The notes under the pieces: generated by a model | Seen by the model: the letters and a program-made list of their open reading frames with translations, nothing else | What the model was told of the DNA's origin: nothing | Database searches by the model: none | Program-made: the position numbers and the translations under genes | NCBI GenBank assembly: GCA_021229015.1 | Contig: CM037791.1 | Coordinates: forward strand, 54,557,897-54,621,896 | DNA from: Solen grandis | Taxonomy: Eukaryota > Mollusca > Bivalvia > Adapedonta > Solenidae | Length of the DNA stretch: 64,000 bases | Direction: 5' to 3' | Shown: piece by piece, positions 16,759-28,682 of the stretch | How positions within the stretch are numbered: the first letter of the stretch is position 1 | Layout of the letters: each line of letters opens with the position of its first letter

Positions 16759-17704
16759 TTTAAATGTTTCTGTAAATAAACTCAGATGATTTTGGTACGA
16801 AATTTTGATTCAAACATAAATATTGCAAATTTTTATCTCGCACCACTCTTTTTATGTGTTTTTCTTAATACAAAATGATTGCCACGTAGAATGCCCTTTT
16901 AAACTCAATTTTTAAAAGTATCTCGGAAATTCCATCTGCTGTGTTTACACATTTATAAATGGAAGTCATATGTGTACAATTCGCAACTGCTATGACGTCA
17001 CCTAGGGGCGGAGTTAGGACCACACAAAATGATGGCATAATATTTGACTCGTAATGTATTAAATGCTATTTCCGAGTGAATAATTATTTATAAAAGAAGT
17101 ATTTAGGGGGTTTCAATGTGAATTTGACAGAATTAATTGGTACGTGAACAGTTTTTATTTTATTTATGTTGCATTTCCTAATTAAATCTTAGAGGGGCGC
17201 AGGGCACTCGAGGATATATATATGCAAGATTGAGAAAATAATTAGAACCATTACAACTAAAAAACAATGAAGGAGGACACTTTATAAAAGATCAACACAA
17301 TCGTGTACGATATGTGAACACTGGGAGTTATTTTTTTTTGGGGGGGGGGGGGGAGAGAGAGAGAGAAAGAGAGGCGCTACACTTATATAATTACAGCCAT
17401 TTCGAACCACCAGATCTAGTTGGATATAATTTGTTATCGTATTTCGTAAATATGAATAACTGAACACATTAGATTTACTTCCCCGCAATTTAATCCCACA
17501 TGATGTAGATGTAAAGATGGCTGTAAAATCCGAATTCACCAAATGGCAGAACGCAAAATTCTATCAATCTTAAAAGTCAGTTAAACACGGAACAGTTTAT
17601 ACCTTGTGTATCCCCACATTGCTATTACAACATGATCATTCTATGTCATCTTCAACAAATCTCTAGGCATCTGGAAACTGGCGCCGTGCAAATGTCACAA
17701 CCAT
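16759..17704. other. No gene seen; G/GA simple tract
   Basis: AT-rich sequence with one TGACGTCA (about 16993) and a G13-plus (GA)n tract at 17340-17372. I see no coding potential. Confidence 0.6.
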
Positions 17705-18060
17705 TTTTTATATAAAGAGTTACTGTCCGGATCTTGCAAATTACAGGCCAGTGTCACAAGTATATGTTGCAAGCTACTAGAACATTGTATAGTCAGCCAG
17801 ACACTAAAACATCTTAATTGACACCTACAAAATCCTAAATGATTGTCAGTTTAGGGTTTAGGACCAGGCAGAGTTGTGAAACACAAATCACCAATTTCCT
17901 TCCGACAAGAAAGTACTCTCTGCATCACTTGAAACAGGTATTCAAACAGACATGATAGTTTTAGATTTTTCAAAAATTCTTTGATCAAATTCCCCATCAT
18001 CGTCTTCTCACAATATTCACCACAGCGGGCATAAATGCGTTTTTTCATCCACAAGTTACC
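17705..18060 (+). pseudogene. Decayed non-LTR retrotransposon reverse transcriptase fragment
   Basis: Frame-by-frame reading shows remnants DLANYRPVS and QTDMIVLDFSK, which are typical of the reverse transcriptase domain of CR1/L2/Jockey-type LINEs. The spacing between them is right for motifs in that domain. Several stops and frame changes interrupt it, so it is dead. The 3' side (18061-18930) shows only AT-rich sequence and a G tract near 18195. Confidence 0.65.
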
Positions 18061-18937
18061 TTGGGATCACAGGTGCTTGATCACCACTGGGCCCCTTTCG
18101 CTTTTGATTACTTTTCGCATCATTCAGTGGGTAAAATAAATAACCATTCATTACCTACCGACTATCTTTTTTCTGGCTGGTAACATTTTTTGCGGGGGGG
18201 GGGGGGGTGACATGCTATCTTAACAGGAAGAAAGCTTCAAATGGTTAAAAAAATAAATAACGCTACATATTGGAGCAATACATTCTTATTATTTATCTAT
18301 CATTATTATTTTTTAATTCAAATCAATCAAATGTAATCTAATAATCCCGTGTCATTTGTTGGTGTCCATATGTTAAATCCTGCCTCCAGTCACAATACGC
18401 ACATGTTTAAAAAAAAGAAGCTGAAATTAAAAAAAAAACTTTTCCCTCCTAGAACATCTCAAAATACATCAACGTGGTTCTGTCCACTATATTTTCTGTA
18501 TAGAAAAAAATATTTTTCTATGTACATTTATTTCAAACCTGGCAGTGCCCTGGCTCAGTGCAGGGTGTAAAATTTGTCAGAAAAAAGGTGAAAAAATTAA
18601 CCTTTTGTATATGAATACACCATAACACCAAAAAATGTATCGCCAGAGTACATTACAAATTTTAGCCTACCAAAAGTTTCTTCCAGGGTGCATTTCTAAA
18701 CTATGAAGTATGAAGTGAAAGCTGTTTTTCAGCAACTGCATATGGAAGGTATAACATTAGAGTACTAAGAGGACAAACTGTATTGGTTTACTATGGTTGC
18801 ACATTCCTCCAAGTCAAAACGAGTTCATTTTTTTTCCTTTAAATCCTGGAAGCACGGGAAATGAAGAAAGAAATTCAATGACTTTTCAGGGATAAGTTCA
18901 ATTTAGGACTGACTTGACTTGACTATTTGAGTTTACC

Positions 18938-19056
18938 GTCGCTTCGACAGTATTTCAGTCATATATAGCGACGTCCAGCTAATTACAGGTGGAGGAAGAC
19001 CCCGAATGCACGGAGACATCCGGTGAGGGGCTGAGTGAGTGTTTACCCTCTCGGCC
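18938..19056 (-). mobile_element. SINE fragment (CGTCGCTTCGACAG type)
   Basis: It shares ACCGTCGCTTCGACAGTATT and the phrase ACGTCCAGCTAATTAC with the pieces at 26043-26222 and 26812-26945. The head is absent. Strand follows the 26043-26222 copy, where a B-box is visible on the minus strand. Confidence 0.5.
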
Positions 19057-19060
19057 ACGG

Positions 19061-20230
19061 AATTTAGGAAGGCAATGTGTTTTTTCTTTATCGGGAAAAC
19101 ATGAACCTGTAATTTAAACCTACGCGCACCTGCTAAACTGACACCTAATATTTGCCACTAAATCGCTGTAGACTTAACAGAAAACCAGCACGTCATCAAA
19201 AAAGCTAAACGGCGGATAAAATGGACTAAGACCACAATTAATTTTTACTATATATGTTCTATATAAGCATATATACAGATGACAATTTCTGTAAGGGAAA
19301 TTGACATCCAAACTTACCCTCATTAGATAGATATATTCAAGAGAAATAATTCTGTACATTTTAAACATGGGGTCACCCGACTACTTTTTGACCTATTTAA
19401 GGCCAAATAACACACGTATGAATTTAGTGCACCGGTCGGCCATTTCACACAAACTCTCAGCATTGAGCAATGCTCAACTTTTAAGGTTGTTGTGCAATAC
19501 TTTTTAAGGCCTCCAAATTGGGCATTTTATGACTACTTTAACTGTGTTCTATAGGATTTCATCCTTTTTTGCACGTCTTTCATTCGAAAATTCACCATAA
19601 TTCAGCATTAAATAGGGTCACTATTTTTTGTGTAGGCACATCCGGATGCCAAGGGCAGGTAACTGTAATATGATACCTGTTTATCTAGATACACTGCCCA
19701 TTGTTTTATACCTGGCCTGCCTGACCTGGAGAGGGAATTCACTAATTGGAGCTAGCAGTGTAAACATCGTGTGTCTGCTTTATATATAGAGAACATATTA
19801 AACAGCATATACCAGAACATTAGTATTGTATTCTTATTTTAAACCTATGCAAGAATGATAAATAATAAAATAACAGTAACTGTGGTCTTAGTCCAAATGT
19901 CGGACTTTGATATCACGTGCAGGCCCGGATCCAGAAATTTTCTGCTGGGGGGGGGGGGGGGGGGGCAAAATGAAGGATATGTGGGGGGGGTCGGGGGCAA
20001 AAAAGTTTTTAGGTGGGGGATGCATTCTGAAGGGTATCTGGGGATAATAGTGAAGGTTTTTGTTGTTGTTGTTTTTGTTTTTTAAATCCGATATATTTGA
20101 AACTTGAAGGCCTAGGTTCCACTGGGAAAAAAATAATCGGTGATGTGGAAATTAACATTTTTTTTCTACCGATGGCTCCCGATGTTTGAGCCAAAAAAAG
20201 ACTGAGCAGTCCGTTGAAAAATGACAATTA
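19061..20230. other. No gene seen; G tract beside CAGGCCCGGATCCAG
   Basis: AT-rich sequence without coding signal. At 19921-19964 CAGGCCCGGATCCAG is followed by a run of 17 or more G, a pairing seen again near 28262-28326 on the other strand. Confidence 0.5.
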
Positions 20231-20590
20231 TTAGGCTTCGGGATTGGTCCGTTGAACATTCACTGTTGTTTCGGCTATGACACAATAGCCTTGAGTCCCG
20301 ATGTTCGGAAAAGCACCGGGGGACCTCCTCCGATGATCGGCGAAGGTGCCCCGGAGTTTCACTGAGTTTGTAACATCATCGGGGGAATATCCCCGTAGAA
20401 TAGGGGATCTTGCGAACCATCCTACGTGTCTCGGGGAAGATTATTGAGAGTGTGAAAATTTGATGGTGGAATTAAGCGACAAAGTCAAGAGAAGAATTTT
20501 GGGGGGTTTAAGGGGATGCCCTAAGCAATGTCCAACGGCCTTTTTGACCGTCTCAGTCTAAGACTGGCCAAAACAGAAACTAATTTCTGG

Positions 20591-20636
<46 letters not shown>

Positions 20637-20970
20637 CGGGAATGTGTCACAGAAAGGCCGCCTAATATCCCCGAATGCCCCCCTGATACTTCGGCGAGAC
20701 ATCACAGACGCATCGGGGATTCACCGGAGGAAAAAATATCGCGGAAGCTCCGTGAATGCTGACCGGAGCTTCTCTGCGGATATTTCCCAGGCTTGTTTTC
20801 CCGATAAAACATCGAGAACACATCGGGAAAATTTCAATGAATTCTTTTTGCAGTACACCCGAGGCCTCCCGATGACTCCACATGGCTCGCGACACTATTT
20901 CCATCGGGAGTGCGTATGCATCCCATCCCCGAGGCAAAAAAAAATGCCAAGTGGGACCGAGCCTTAAGCA
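20231..20970. repeat. GC-rich island of CATCGGGGA-like motifs with poly-T spacer
   Basis: The sequence switches abruptly from AT-rich to GC-rich and is packed with variants of CATCGGGG, CCCCGATG and CCGGAG on both strands. A T run of more than 30 lies at about 20597-20631. Open frames of about 100 codons on both strands at 20644-20967 look like composition effects. It is probably an unclassified repeat; I do not recognise the family. Confidence 0.4.
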
Positions 20971-22195
20971 TTGAGCGATATAATGTTATCTTTTACCGGC
21001 GCAAAGTGATGTTATTAAATAACTTCTGTGCAATCGTATAAATTTGATTACAATTGCATTTACAGGCCCCGATCAAAAATAAATAAAATAAAAATAACAG
21101 TGGGGGAGATGGAAGCGCTGGGGGGGCACTGATATTACTGAAAGGGCATTACTTCTTCCGGGTAAGAAATACGGGCTTATCTTGTATTTTCATTCACAAA
21201 CTGGCATAAAATATTTAATAAGGGTTTCCTGAACCCCCCACAAAAAGTGACTTATGATCATTAGTTTTTGACTCAACAGTGTAAAAGACAGTATTGTCAA
21301 AGACTGAGAAAAAAAAATCAATTTTCACGTTAAACATAATCATTTTGTCAAAATTGTGGAAGGGAATAGGTTCGACCTTAATGATATTGGCTGTCAAATT
21401 GTTGATCTGGAAGCAGTCTTCACACAGAAATTCTCAGAAAAAAAAATCAGGCGCACGTTATAGGTAGGTGTGGGCCCCTTTTGTGTCATTTTTTTTGGTA
21501 CATTTTTAGTTTTAGTTGAAACATTTTGGTTTTTTATTTTAATGTTTTATTTTGTACATAAATTCATTGACTTATCAGTAATATTGAACAATAACTGATT
21601 ACCTGGATTTGATTTGAATTAGTAATCATAATCTACACATACATTGTCCCAAAATATGGCAGTTAATTTTAAATTTTTTTCTTAATTATATTCATAAATC
21701 TAAAATACACATATTTTATAATAATTATTTTTTTTTTGAAAAAAAAAGTTAGTTAAGAAGAATTTAACTGCTTCGTTAAAATAATACTTACAAGTTATGT
21801 AAAAATAGTATAGCTGATGACATTTAGAAACACAACCCATTTTTGATAAAGTTTAATTTACATGGCTAGCGATAGGTGTGCATCTTCCCCGCAGAATAGC
21901 TTTTTAAATTTTTTTTTTCCAAAATAAAATCGTATAAAAATTTAAAATTTTTTTTTTAAATTTTTGGAAAAGCAATTACATTTTAATGTCCAACTTAGTT
22001 GTTGTTTTTAGTGGCTAATTTTATACTAATCGATTTTTATGTTATTTCCTAAACATCACCTGTCTAGAATAGTTTTACTGATATAAAGTTTTTGTAATGC
22101 CTATTTTTCTTCAATCATTAGATCGCTCGGCAGACGAGATGTCCTTATGTATCACTCGACAATAGCCTGTGAATCAGTGAAGGTGTCAATCAATT
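20971..22195. other. No gene seen, AT-rich
   Basis: AT-rich sequence with A and T homopolymers. No reading frame or repeat ends that I can support. Confidence 0.5.
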
Positions 22196-22311
22196 TACAG
22201 AACAGAACAGAACAGAACAGATTTTATTACACGTAAACTTTACAGTTTTTTTGTGTTATATACACATAATTAATAAAGATATACATCACAATTATACAAT
22301 TTACATACACA
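22196..22311 (-). mobile_element. LINE-type 3' tail with (TTCTG)n
   Basis: On the minus strand it reads AATAAAATCTGTTCTGTTCT, a pentanucleotide tail after an AATAAA signal. The same design is found on the plus strand at about 36480-36560. No ORF is attached; it is interrupted by or abuts the Harbinger element. Confidence 0.45.
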
Positions 22312-22425
22312 GTGGGCGTGCTCGATTGGCCAGTCGGAACTGCACCAGAATTGAATTCCGATTCTTCTAGAGATTTTACCAAACGAGTGGATATATGTCG
22401 GAACTGAATTGTATAGAGACAAAAA

Positions 22426-24135
22426 ATGGCGACTAAACTTCTCCTTTTCGACGAAGTTCTTGACAGTTCTTCTGACGACTGCGAGGACAATGCATTCCCA
22501 GCAGTAATTTTGCCGGCTGTCGCTGCCGCTGTGTAAGTGAATGGTTTATTTAGAGTGTAACGGAAATTCCACTGGTTTATATTTTGTGCTGAGCGTCAAG
22601 TAAAGGATAACGTCCCCGTCAGTTAGTACCAGTCAAGATTAACGTCCAAACTCCCCGCAGTGCTTACTTCCCCCTATCAGTGAAGAAAACCGCTGCCTCC
22701 ACGAGTTGAATTTTATTCAATATTGAATTTTTATTCGAGTATTTCATATCTGTTGTATTTCTTTGAAATAACATTGATTATGCTTAAAATAAAAGCAAAT
22801 GATAGCATTTCATTGAAAATAAACACTGTCACATGACCTTAATTATACCCAATCGTCATGTGGTTTAGCTGGTGGCAGTTGTTAAGCAGCGTAGCGTGAC
22901 GTACATGTAACCTGTGCGAGGAATGTGGAATACGACAAGCGTGTAGACCGGTTCACTTCCTATTTATCTCAGATTAAAATTTAAAGTTTTTTACAGTTTA
23001 TTCATTCATTTTGCATTGTTGTATTATCAAATCATTAAGACCTTTTTTTTAATTGTATGGCTATTGCTGTTTGATCAATGTGTTTTGAGTCCAGCAACAA
23101 ACTTCTTTCTTTTTTGTTACAGCATTCGAGAGGACAGATGTCGAGTGGAAAGGTATGCTGAGGATGTGGTTCCGAATTACTCTGACATCTGCTTTCAAAG
23201 GCATTTCCGACTGTCCAAAGACACATTCGACACAATATATAATCATTTAAAAGACTGTCCAGAGTTTGCCGTGACTAAAGGACATGGAGGACGACAAGCA
23301 ATTTCTGTCAAAAAACAGCTAATGATTACATTGTGGTACTTGGGAACACTTGATACAATACACCGTATCTCAGATAGGTTTGGAGTTTCAGAGAGTACCA
23401 TCTTACACTCCAGAGACTCTGTTATTGCAGCTGTTATAACACACATGAGAACAAAAATTATAAAGTGGCCTACTCCTGAAGAAAAAAGTTATTAAAGACC
23501 ATTATGAAAGAAAAAGTGGATTCCCTGGTGTTGTTGGGAGTTTAGACGGAACCCATATTAAGATAAGTTCACCAAGAGAAAACCAAAAGTCCTACATTAA
23601 TCGAAAGGGATTTCATTCCATCCAACTGCAGTCAGTATGTAGAGAAGACCTTACGTTCACACACTGCTTTACTGGCTTCCCAGGCAGTTGCCACGATTCA
23701 AGATCATTGAAAAATTCAGATTTATGGGATCATGGACAGAAGCTATGTGGGGATGATCACATCTTGGCTGATGGTGGATATCCACTACAGAACTGGTTAT
23801 TAACACCCTACCGGGATAATGGACACTTAACACCTAGTCAGAGACATTTCAATTATGTGTTGTCTTCAAATCGAGTGACTATAGAACGAGCTTTTGGGCT
23901 CTTAAAGGGAAGGTTTCCACGCCTAACCCACTTAGTGGTTAACAAGGTAGAGTCAGCAGTGGATATTATTATGGTCTGTTGTGTCTAACACAACGTTTGT
24001 ATTCAGCAATCAGATATTATAGATGAATTTATGCAAAGAGACAGAGATGCTCTCAGGTTAAATGTTGTTCATGGACACCAACTTCCTGCACAAGGTGTTT
24101 TCAAGATGGACAGGATAGCAGCCAACTTACCATAA
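22426..24135 (+). pseudogene. Harbinger transposase (DDE_Tnp_4 type), inactivated
   Basis: Exon 1 is 22426-22532 (MATKLLLFDEVLD...) with donor GT|GTAAGTG. Exon 2 is 23123-24135 after TTACAG, in phase 2. The protein has an HTH (SDRFGVSESTILHSRDSVI) and the catalytic D of GSLDGTHIKI, D of ADGGYP and E of RVTIERAFGLLKGRF. Two lesions are visible: one extra A in the six-A run at 23482-23487 shifts the frame, and TAA at 23986-23988 replaces the Leu codon expected in CCVLHN. Allowing for the single extra base, the two exons total exactly 373 codons including stop, which supports the model and a recent loss. A homopolymer sequencing error could explain the first lesion but not the second. Confidence 0.88.
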
Positions 24136-25177
24136 AGGAGAAAAATAAACAATACAAACTAACATCTGCAGGTTTTCTGACCTTTACTTCTAATTAACAA
24201 ATAAAAAAAAATCTTGTACTTTCAAGCATTAATAAAAATAAATATAACAACAAAACTGAGTGTCTTATAACTGTCAAATGTAAGAACTAGTAGCACCGAA
24301 TTGTGACTAAAACCAGTACTTCAACATACAAATCTATACTTCACAAGTATTCATGAATACATATGCAATTTATAATAACCTTGGTGAGCTCAACGACAAA
24401 ATAGCATTTGTTGCTTAAAAGAAATACCATCATTATTAAACATAAGGTATTGTAACCCTTTAGTTTGAAGGGTTTCATTGATACTGTTTTCATAATTTTT
24501 TTAATAATGCAAGTGCTCAACCATATATGCATTAATTTTATACTGTCTTATGACAAAATACTATTGTTGATGTCTAAAACTCTAAATAACCCAAAGTGAC
24601 CTTGACCCAACTTTGTTAAAACAATCCCAATGTCTTTATAAGATACCTACACACTAGCTAAAATCTTTTTATGCCCGACTTTACTTTGTTTATAAAAATG
24701 GTTTATACAACTTTACAATATTAAAGGTACTGATTTAACATTAATTGCATGTACAAAATGTGATGTTTACATAAAATAACATGTAAGAAAAAATACAAAC
24801 TATCACAGAATCAGTTGATATGAGTATCAGTAATCTCTGCACACATACCAACAACATATGTTGCAGTGGTATAATATCAAACAAACAAATGGCAATTTAA
24901 ACAAGAGTAAAATGATAGAGAACATGATTGAGCATAAAATGGAATTTCAATGCCTTCAAAGTTCCATATAAGCAACTTTAAATTATGGTCTTTACCAAAA
25001 AAAGTTTTTATTAAAGTATTTAATTTTGAGTATAACATAATACAACAATGTCAGTTATGTTATATTATGAACAGTTTCATAAACAGGAACTTTTTTTAAT
25101 TTAACAAATTACAACTGTCTTTACCAACCACGCCCCAAATGCAAGACATTTAAATGTCAAATTACTGGGCTCCCATT

Positions 25178-27889
25178 TCATTTTTTCAAATCATTAGCTA
25201 GACTTCTCAAAATGTCCATTTTCTCTTGATGCATTCTTCTTTTCTCTTCAAGTTCTTGCTGATGTTTCTCTTCCTGCTTGCTAACATATGATTCTAAAAA
25301 CTGAACAATCTCTGAAGCCTGTGATTTACGGCGCTTGACAGGCTTTGGTTTACTAGAACTAGATGCACATTCTGTTTCAGAATCAGATTCACTGGACTTC
25401 CTTGCAGATGTACTTGTATCTAAGCTTGGAGATTTACTTGTATCTAGGGATGTACTGCTCAGTGTGGTCTTTGGTGAAACAGCTGGATCTTTTCCTAAAA
25501 TCTGATCAAGTTCTGCATAGTACGGACAGTCTTTTCTCCCAGCACCTAAAATGTAACATTGTTAAGGGGGAATATTAATAGCCCCTTACCTCATAAATAC
25601 GCTTTTTGACGCCCTTAAAAGGTATCATATAAAGTCTGGTCTGTAGAAAGACACAGTTATAACTTGCAGGCTGATCTGGTTTATGCTGTTTGCATCTATA
25701 GGGCTTTTTATGGTGTCCTGTATGAGGTAAAGGGCTTAGATAATGTTACATTTATCTTCAGTAGGTTAATTAATCTTTTACCTGATATAGGAATCAATAA
25801 AATTGTGAATCGCATAAACCAGATCAGCATGAATGTAACTTGCAAGCTGATCAGGTTTTATATTGTTCAATGCTCAAAACTCCTTTAGATGAATTTTCAA
25901 TAAGGAATCCTAATCAGACTTACTTATATCTTCATACTGTTAGGATATATACTGTGTGTATGAAGGGTGTCAAAAGGCATATATATGGGGTAAATGGTTA
26001 AATAAAATAAGTTATGAATGCAATTGCACGTCTCTGAGTGTGTGTTGTTTACCGTCGCTTCGACAGTATTTCAGTCATATAAGCAACGTCCAGCTAATTA
26101 CACGGGGGACCAATGTACAAGGCACAGTCGTCACCCAGGTAGAACCGCCGACCTACCGCAAGTCAGCTGGAAGGCTTCCTCACTTGAAAAATCTGAATTT
26201 CTGTCCGGGATTCGAACCAATACAATATGAAGACATTTATATAAGCGTTAGTTATTTCAATAATAAAAAAACTGTATGCAGTATATAGACATATCAATAA
26301 TGTGCTAACAAACTGCACAAACTTACCTGATTTCCTTTTTCCATCCTTAACCTCCTTGTATACCCTGCAGAGTGTTTTCCATCGTCCACCTACTTGGCCT
26401 TCTGTGAAATTATACCCAGCATCGCTTAGTTTCCCAGAAATTTTTCGCCAAAGTGCGTTTTTTCTAAGTTTTCCTGCATCAAGCAAATCTTTTGTTTTTC
26501 TGTACTCGTCTAACAGTAGAAGAGTTGGAGCTTTGGCCCACACGTCCATCTGAGATTGACTGGCAATTGGGGACGTTGTTTCGAGCTTGTTATTGTTGTT
26601 CTCATCTGACACATGTGATTCATCTGAAAGATGTGACATTTTTAATTTGTGTGATATTTAAACTGGTATCGTTCTACACGTCTTAGGGCATTAAATATAT
26701 CTATTAAATAAAGGAATATACAAATTTACGTTAATTATAGTAGCTTTAGTTTAGTATTATTGATGTTTTGGAGTTAACACAATCACTGTGAAATGTGGTT
26801 AAATGATTAATCATACAGCGATGTCCAGCTAATTAAGGGCAGATGATAACCCTAGTGCACAGAGGCACCCGGTAGAACCACCTACCTACCGCAAGCCAGC
26901 TGGAAGCTGCCTCACATGAAAAATCCGAGTGTCCCTGCCACAGCACAAACTCACAGCAGTAATGAGCTGTTAATCAGTTTGCAATAATAATATAGCTAAG
27001 CTATAATTGGTCAATGTTAGTTGCCTTTTCATCAAAGTTCAAGATTAAGCCTTGTCAACTGTTACATTTACATACCTTATTGAGTAATTTAGAGGAAATT
27101 AAATTAGGCATTTGTTTTCTTACGGCAATATAATAAATCTATTATTTGTATTGTCATATATATACTTTCTAAAGAAAGCAAATATAAGTTACCATTGGTA
27201 GTGTGACAAATAACTTTGTCGAACTCCTCCAGGTCGATTAATGTCACCATTAACCAGGGATTGATCTGCTCTACTGCCAGTTTTCCACCTTCTGTTAAAT
27301 TGTCTAAAACTTCAGGGTAAACAGTGGCACGGAAATCTCGGACTATCACTGGAACACCTGGCATGAACTTTCGGAACTTCTCTCCGCTTTCATAAGTGGC
27401 AACTAGGTACGCCTCTTGAGTTTCTTCACTGATATGCTTCCAAAACATTTCAGGAATATGATCCTTAATTGGGCCAATACATGGATCTGAAACTAAAGAG
27501 AAGAGGGAGACAATATAAAAGATGTGCCTTATCACTTATTATTATATATAGGAAAAATCCTGAATGCGTGTAATATTTATCATATTAAAATCCTGTGATG
27601 TGTATAGTATCAGGGACTTGCTGCGTTGCAATTGTATTTTCTTACAAATTCAACCCTAGGATCTAGCAACGTGACAAACGACTGGCATTACACTTCCGTA
27701 GTCGTGACAGTTGCCTGTCACTTTCAACTGTCGGTACAGTACATATTTTGCGTTGATATGGTTTTTTTTTCAATATATTTATACCAAATTATTAAATTAT
27801 TGTCATAGATAAGAGGGTTTTATTGCTTTTTCTACAACAATTGCTTACAAAACTCAGAACTCACATGTTTGCAGTAACGTGTCCGCCAT
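25178..27889 (-). CDS. Harbinger accessory Myb/SANT-like DNA-binding protein, intact four-exon frame
   Basis: Exons are 27865-27889 (start MADTLLQT), 27193-27492, 26327-26623 and 25178-25545, all GT/AG, all junctions phase 1, total 990 nt (329 residues plus stop). The N-terminal 100 residues (FSDPCIGPIKDHIPEMFWKH onward) match no domain I know. Then follow an acidic linker (DESHVSDENNNNK), a Myb/SANT-like trihelix region (WAKAPTLLLLDEYRKTKDL to GGRWKTLCRVYKEVKDGKRK), a Ser-rich stretch with the basic motif KPVKRRK, and a C-terminal coiled coil (EEKHQQELEEKRRMHQEKMD). In Harbinger elements this protein binds the ends and brings transposase to the nucleus. Exon 1 is tiny, assigned by phase and by its place just inside the right terminus; a start at 26639 is the alternative. 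Confidence 0.78.
25630..25890. mobile_element. Degenerate MITE debris in accessory-gene intron
   Basis: It contains CTTGCAGGCTGATCTGGTTT and CTTGCAAGCTGATCAGGTTT, the core palindrome of the 234-bp piggyBac-type MITE found intact at 54847-55080 and 62056-62289. The ends are degraded here, as a broken double copy. Confidence 0.5.
26043..26222 (-). mobile_element. 5'-truncated tRNA-derived SINE in accessory-gene intron
   Basis: The minus strand begins with the B-box-like GGTTCGAATCCCGG and continues through CTTGCGGTAGGTCGGCGG and AGCTGGACGTTGC to GTCGAAGCGACGGTAAAC. The A-box half of the head is missing. The parallel piece at 26812-26945 shares the middle part. Confidence 0.55.
26812..26945 (-). 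mobile_element. SINE fragment in accessory-gene intron
   Basis: The same family as 26043-26222 (GGCTTGCGGTAGGTAGGTGG and TTAATTAGCTGGACATCGC on the minus strand), without head or tail. Confidence 0.5.
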
Positions 27890-28034
27890 TTTGGTTAGGT
27901 TTAAAACGCGGCTCAATTCTACTCACACCACCTGGTGCGCTGGAACAGGTAGAATTCTGTCGGCACAGTTCTGGCGTACTCGATTGGAATTCTCTCTGTT
28001 CTAATATTTGGAATTTCCAATCAAGCGCGCCCAG

Positions 28035-28682
28035 TATCTTAAACACATGCTTATCACTAAGTCATGGATGACTGCCCGATTCGGATTACCTACACATTAA
28101 CAGCAGGGGGGCATAAGACAATAGGAGTCTGGCTGGTCAGGTGGTTATGCGGTTGGTTCAGTATGGGGGCCAACGATGTGGATTTCCTCTAGACAGCTCA
28201 GACATTATGTAATCAATGGATTTTATAGCCTAGAAAAAATGTATAACCAGGGCAGCTGGGGATGGGGGGGGGGAGGGGGGGGGGGCAAGGTCCCCCCCCC
28301 CCCCCCCGGTGAATCCGGGCCTGACGTGATTGGATCCCGTCTCATCGTAAGAATCCTGAAGCACACATAATACTGAGCGGGCAAACATCTCATCAGATGC
28401 TCATACTATGGAACGCCACAGATGTCTTATGTTCGGCATTGATGTTTAGATGGGTCCATGAAGCATTTTGAGAGGTCGTGTTATCATCATGTGGGGTTGT
28501 AATGTCATAATGTGGGGTTGTAATATCATTATGTGAGGTTGTAATTCATCTGTGGGTTGTATATATCATTAAGGTTGTAATATTATCATATGGAGTTGTA
28601 ATGTCATTGTGTGAGGTTATAAAGACATCATGCGTGGTTGTTAAGTCATTATATGGGGCCGTAATATCATGTGGGGTTGATT
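28035..28682. repeat. G/C homopolymer pair and degenerate GT-rich repeats
   Basis: At 28262-28308 G runs are followed by a C run ending CCGGTGAATCCGGGCCTGAC, a natural fold-back and a likely assembly weak point. From about 28480 to 28682 degenerate units of roughly 22 bp read GTGGGGTTGTAATRTCAT. No coding signal. Confidence 0.6.

Larger units (their letters stand above)
22312..28034. mobile_element. PIF/Harbinger DNA transposon, about 5.7 kb
   Basis: The inverted ends are GTGGGCGTGCTCGATTGG on the left and, read inward from the right, CTGGGCGCGCTTGATTGG. Further inside, looser similarity continues (GGAACTGCACCAGAATT against AGAACTGTGCCGACAGAATT). It carries the two convergent genes of this superfamily: a DDE transposase on plus at the left and a Myb/SANT-like accessory gene on minus at the right. 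I could not fix the 3-bp target duplication. Introns of the accessory gene hold SINE and MITE debris, so the insertion is not new. Confidence 0.85.

Noticed and set aside
5620..17015. GTCCTAACTCCGCC near 5640 matched by its inverse near 17000, suggesting the F/G cluster is bounded by a long inverted repeat
   Set aside because: The match is only about 15 bp with no extension, too short to define a boundary.
20644..20967. 107-codon plus-strand gene
   Set aside because: The frame overlaps an equally long minus frame in a GC-rich motif island, with no recognisable domain.
23478..23492. Programmed ribosomal frameshift in the Harbinger transposase at an A-run slippery site
   Set aside because: The required shift is +1 and the heptamer is not in the zero-frame register for -1 slippage; Harbinger transposases are not known to need one, and a second lesion exists.
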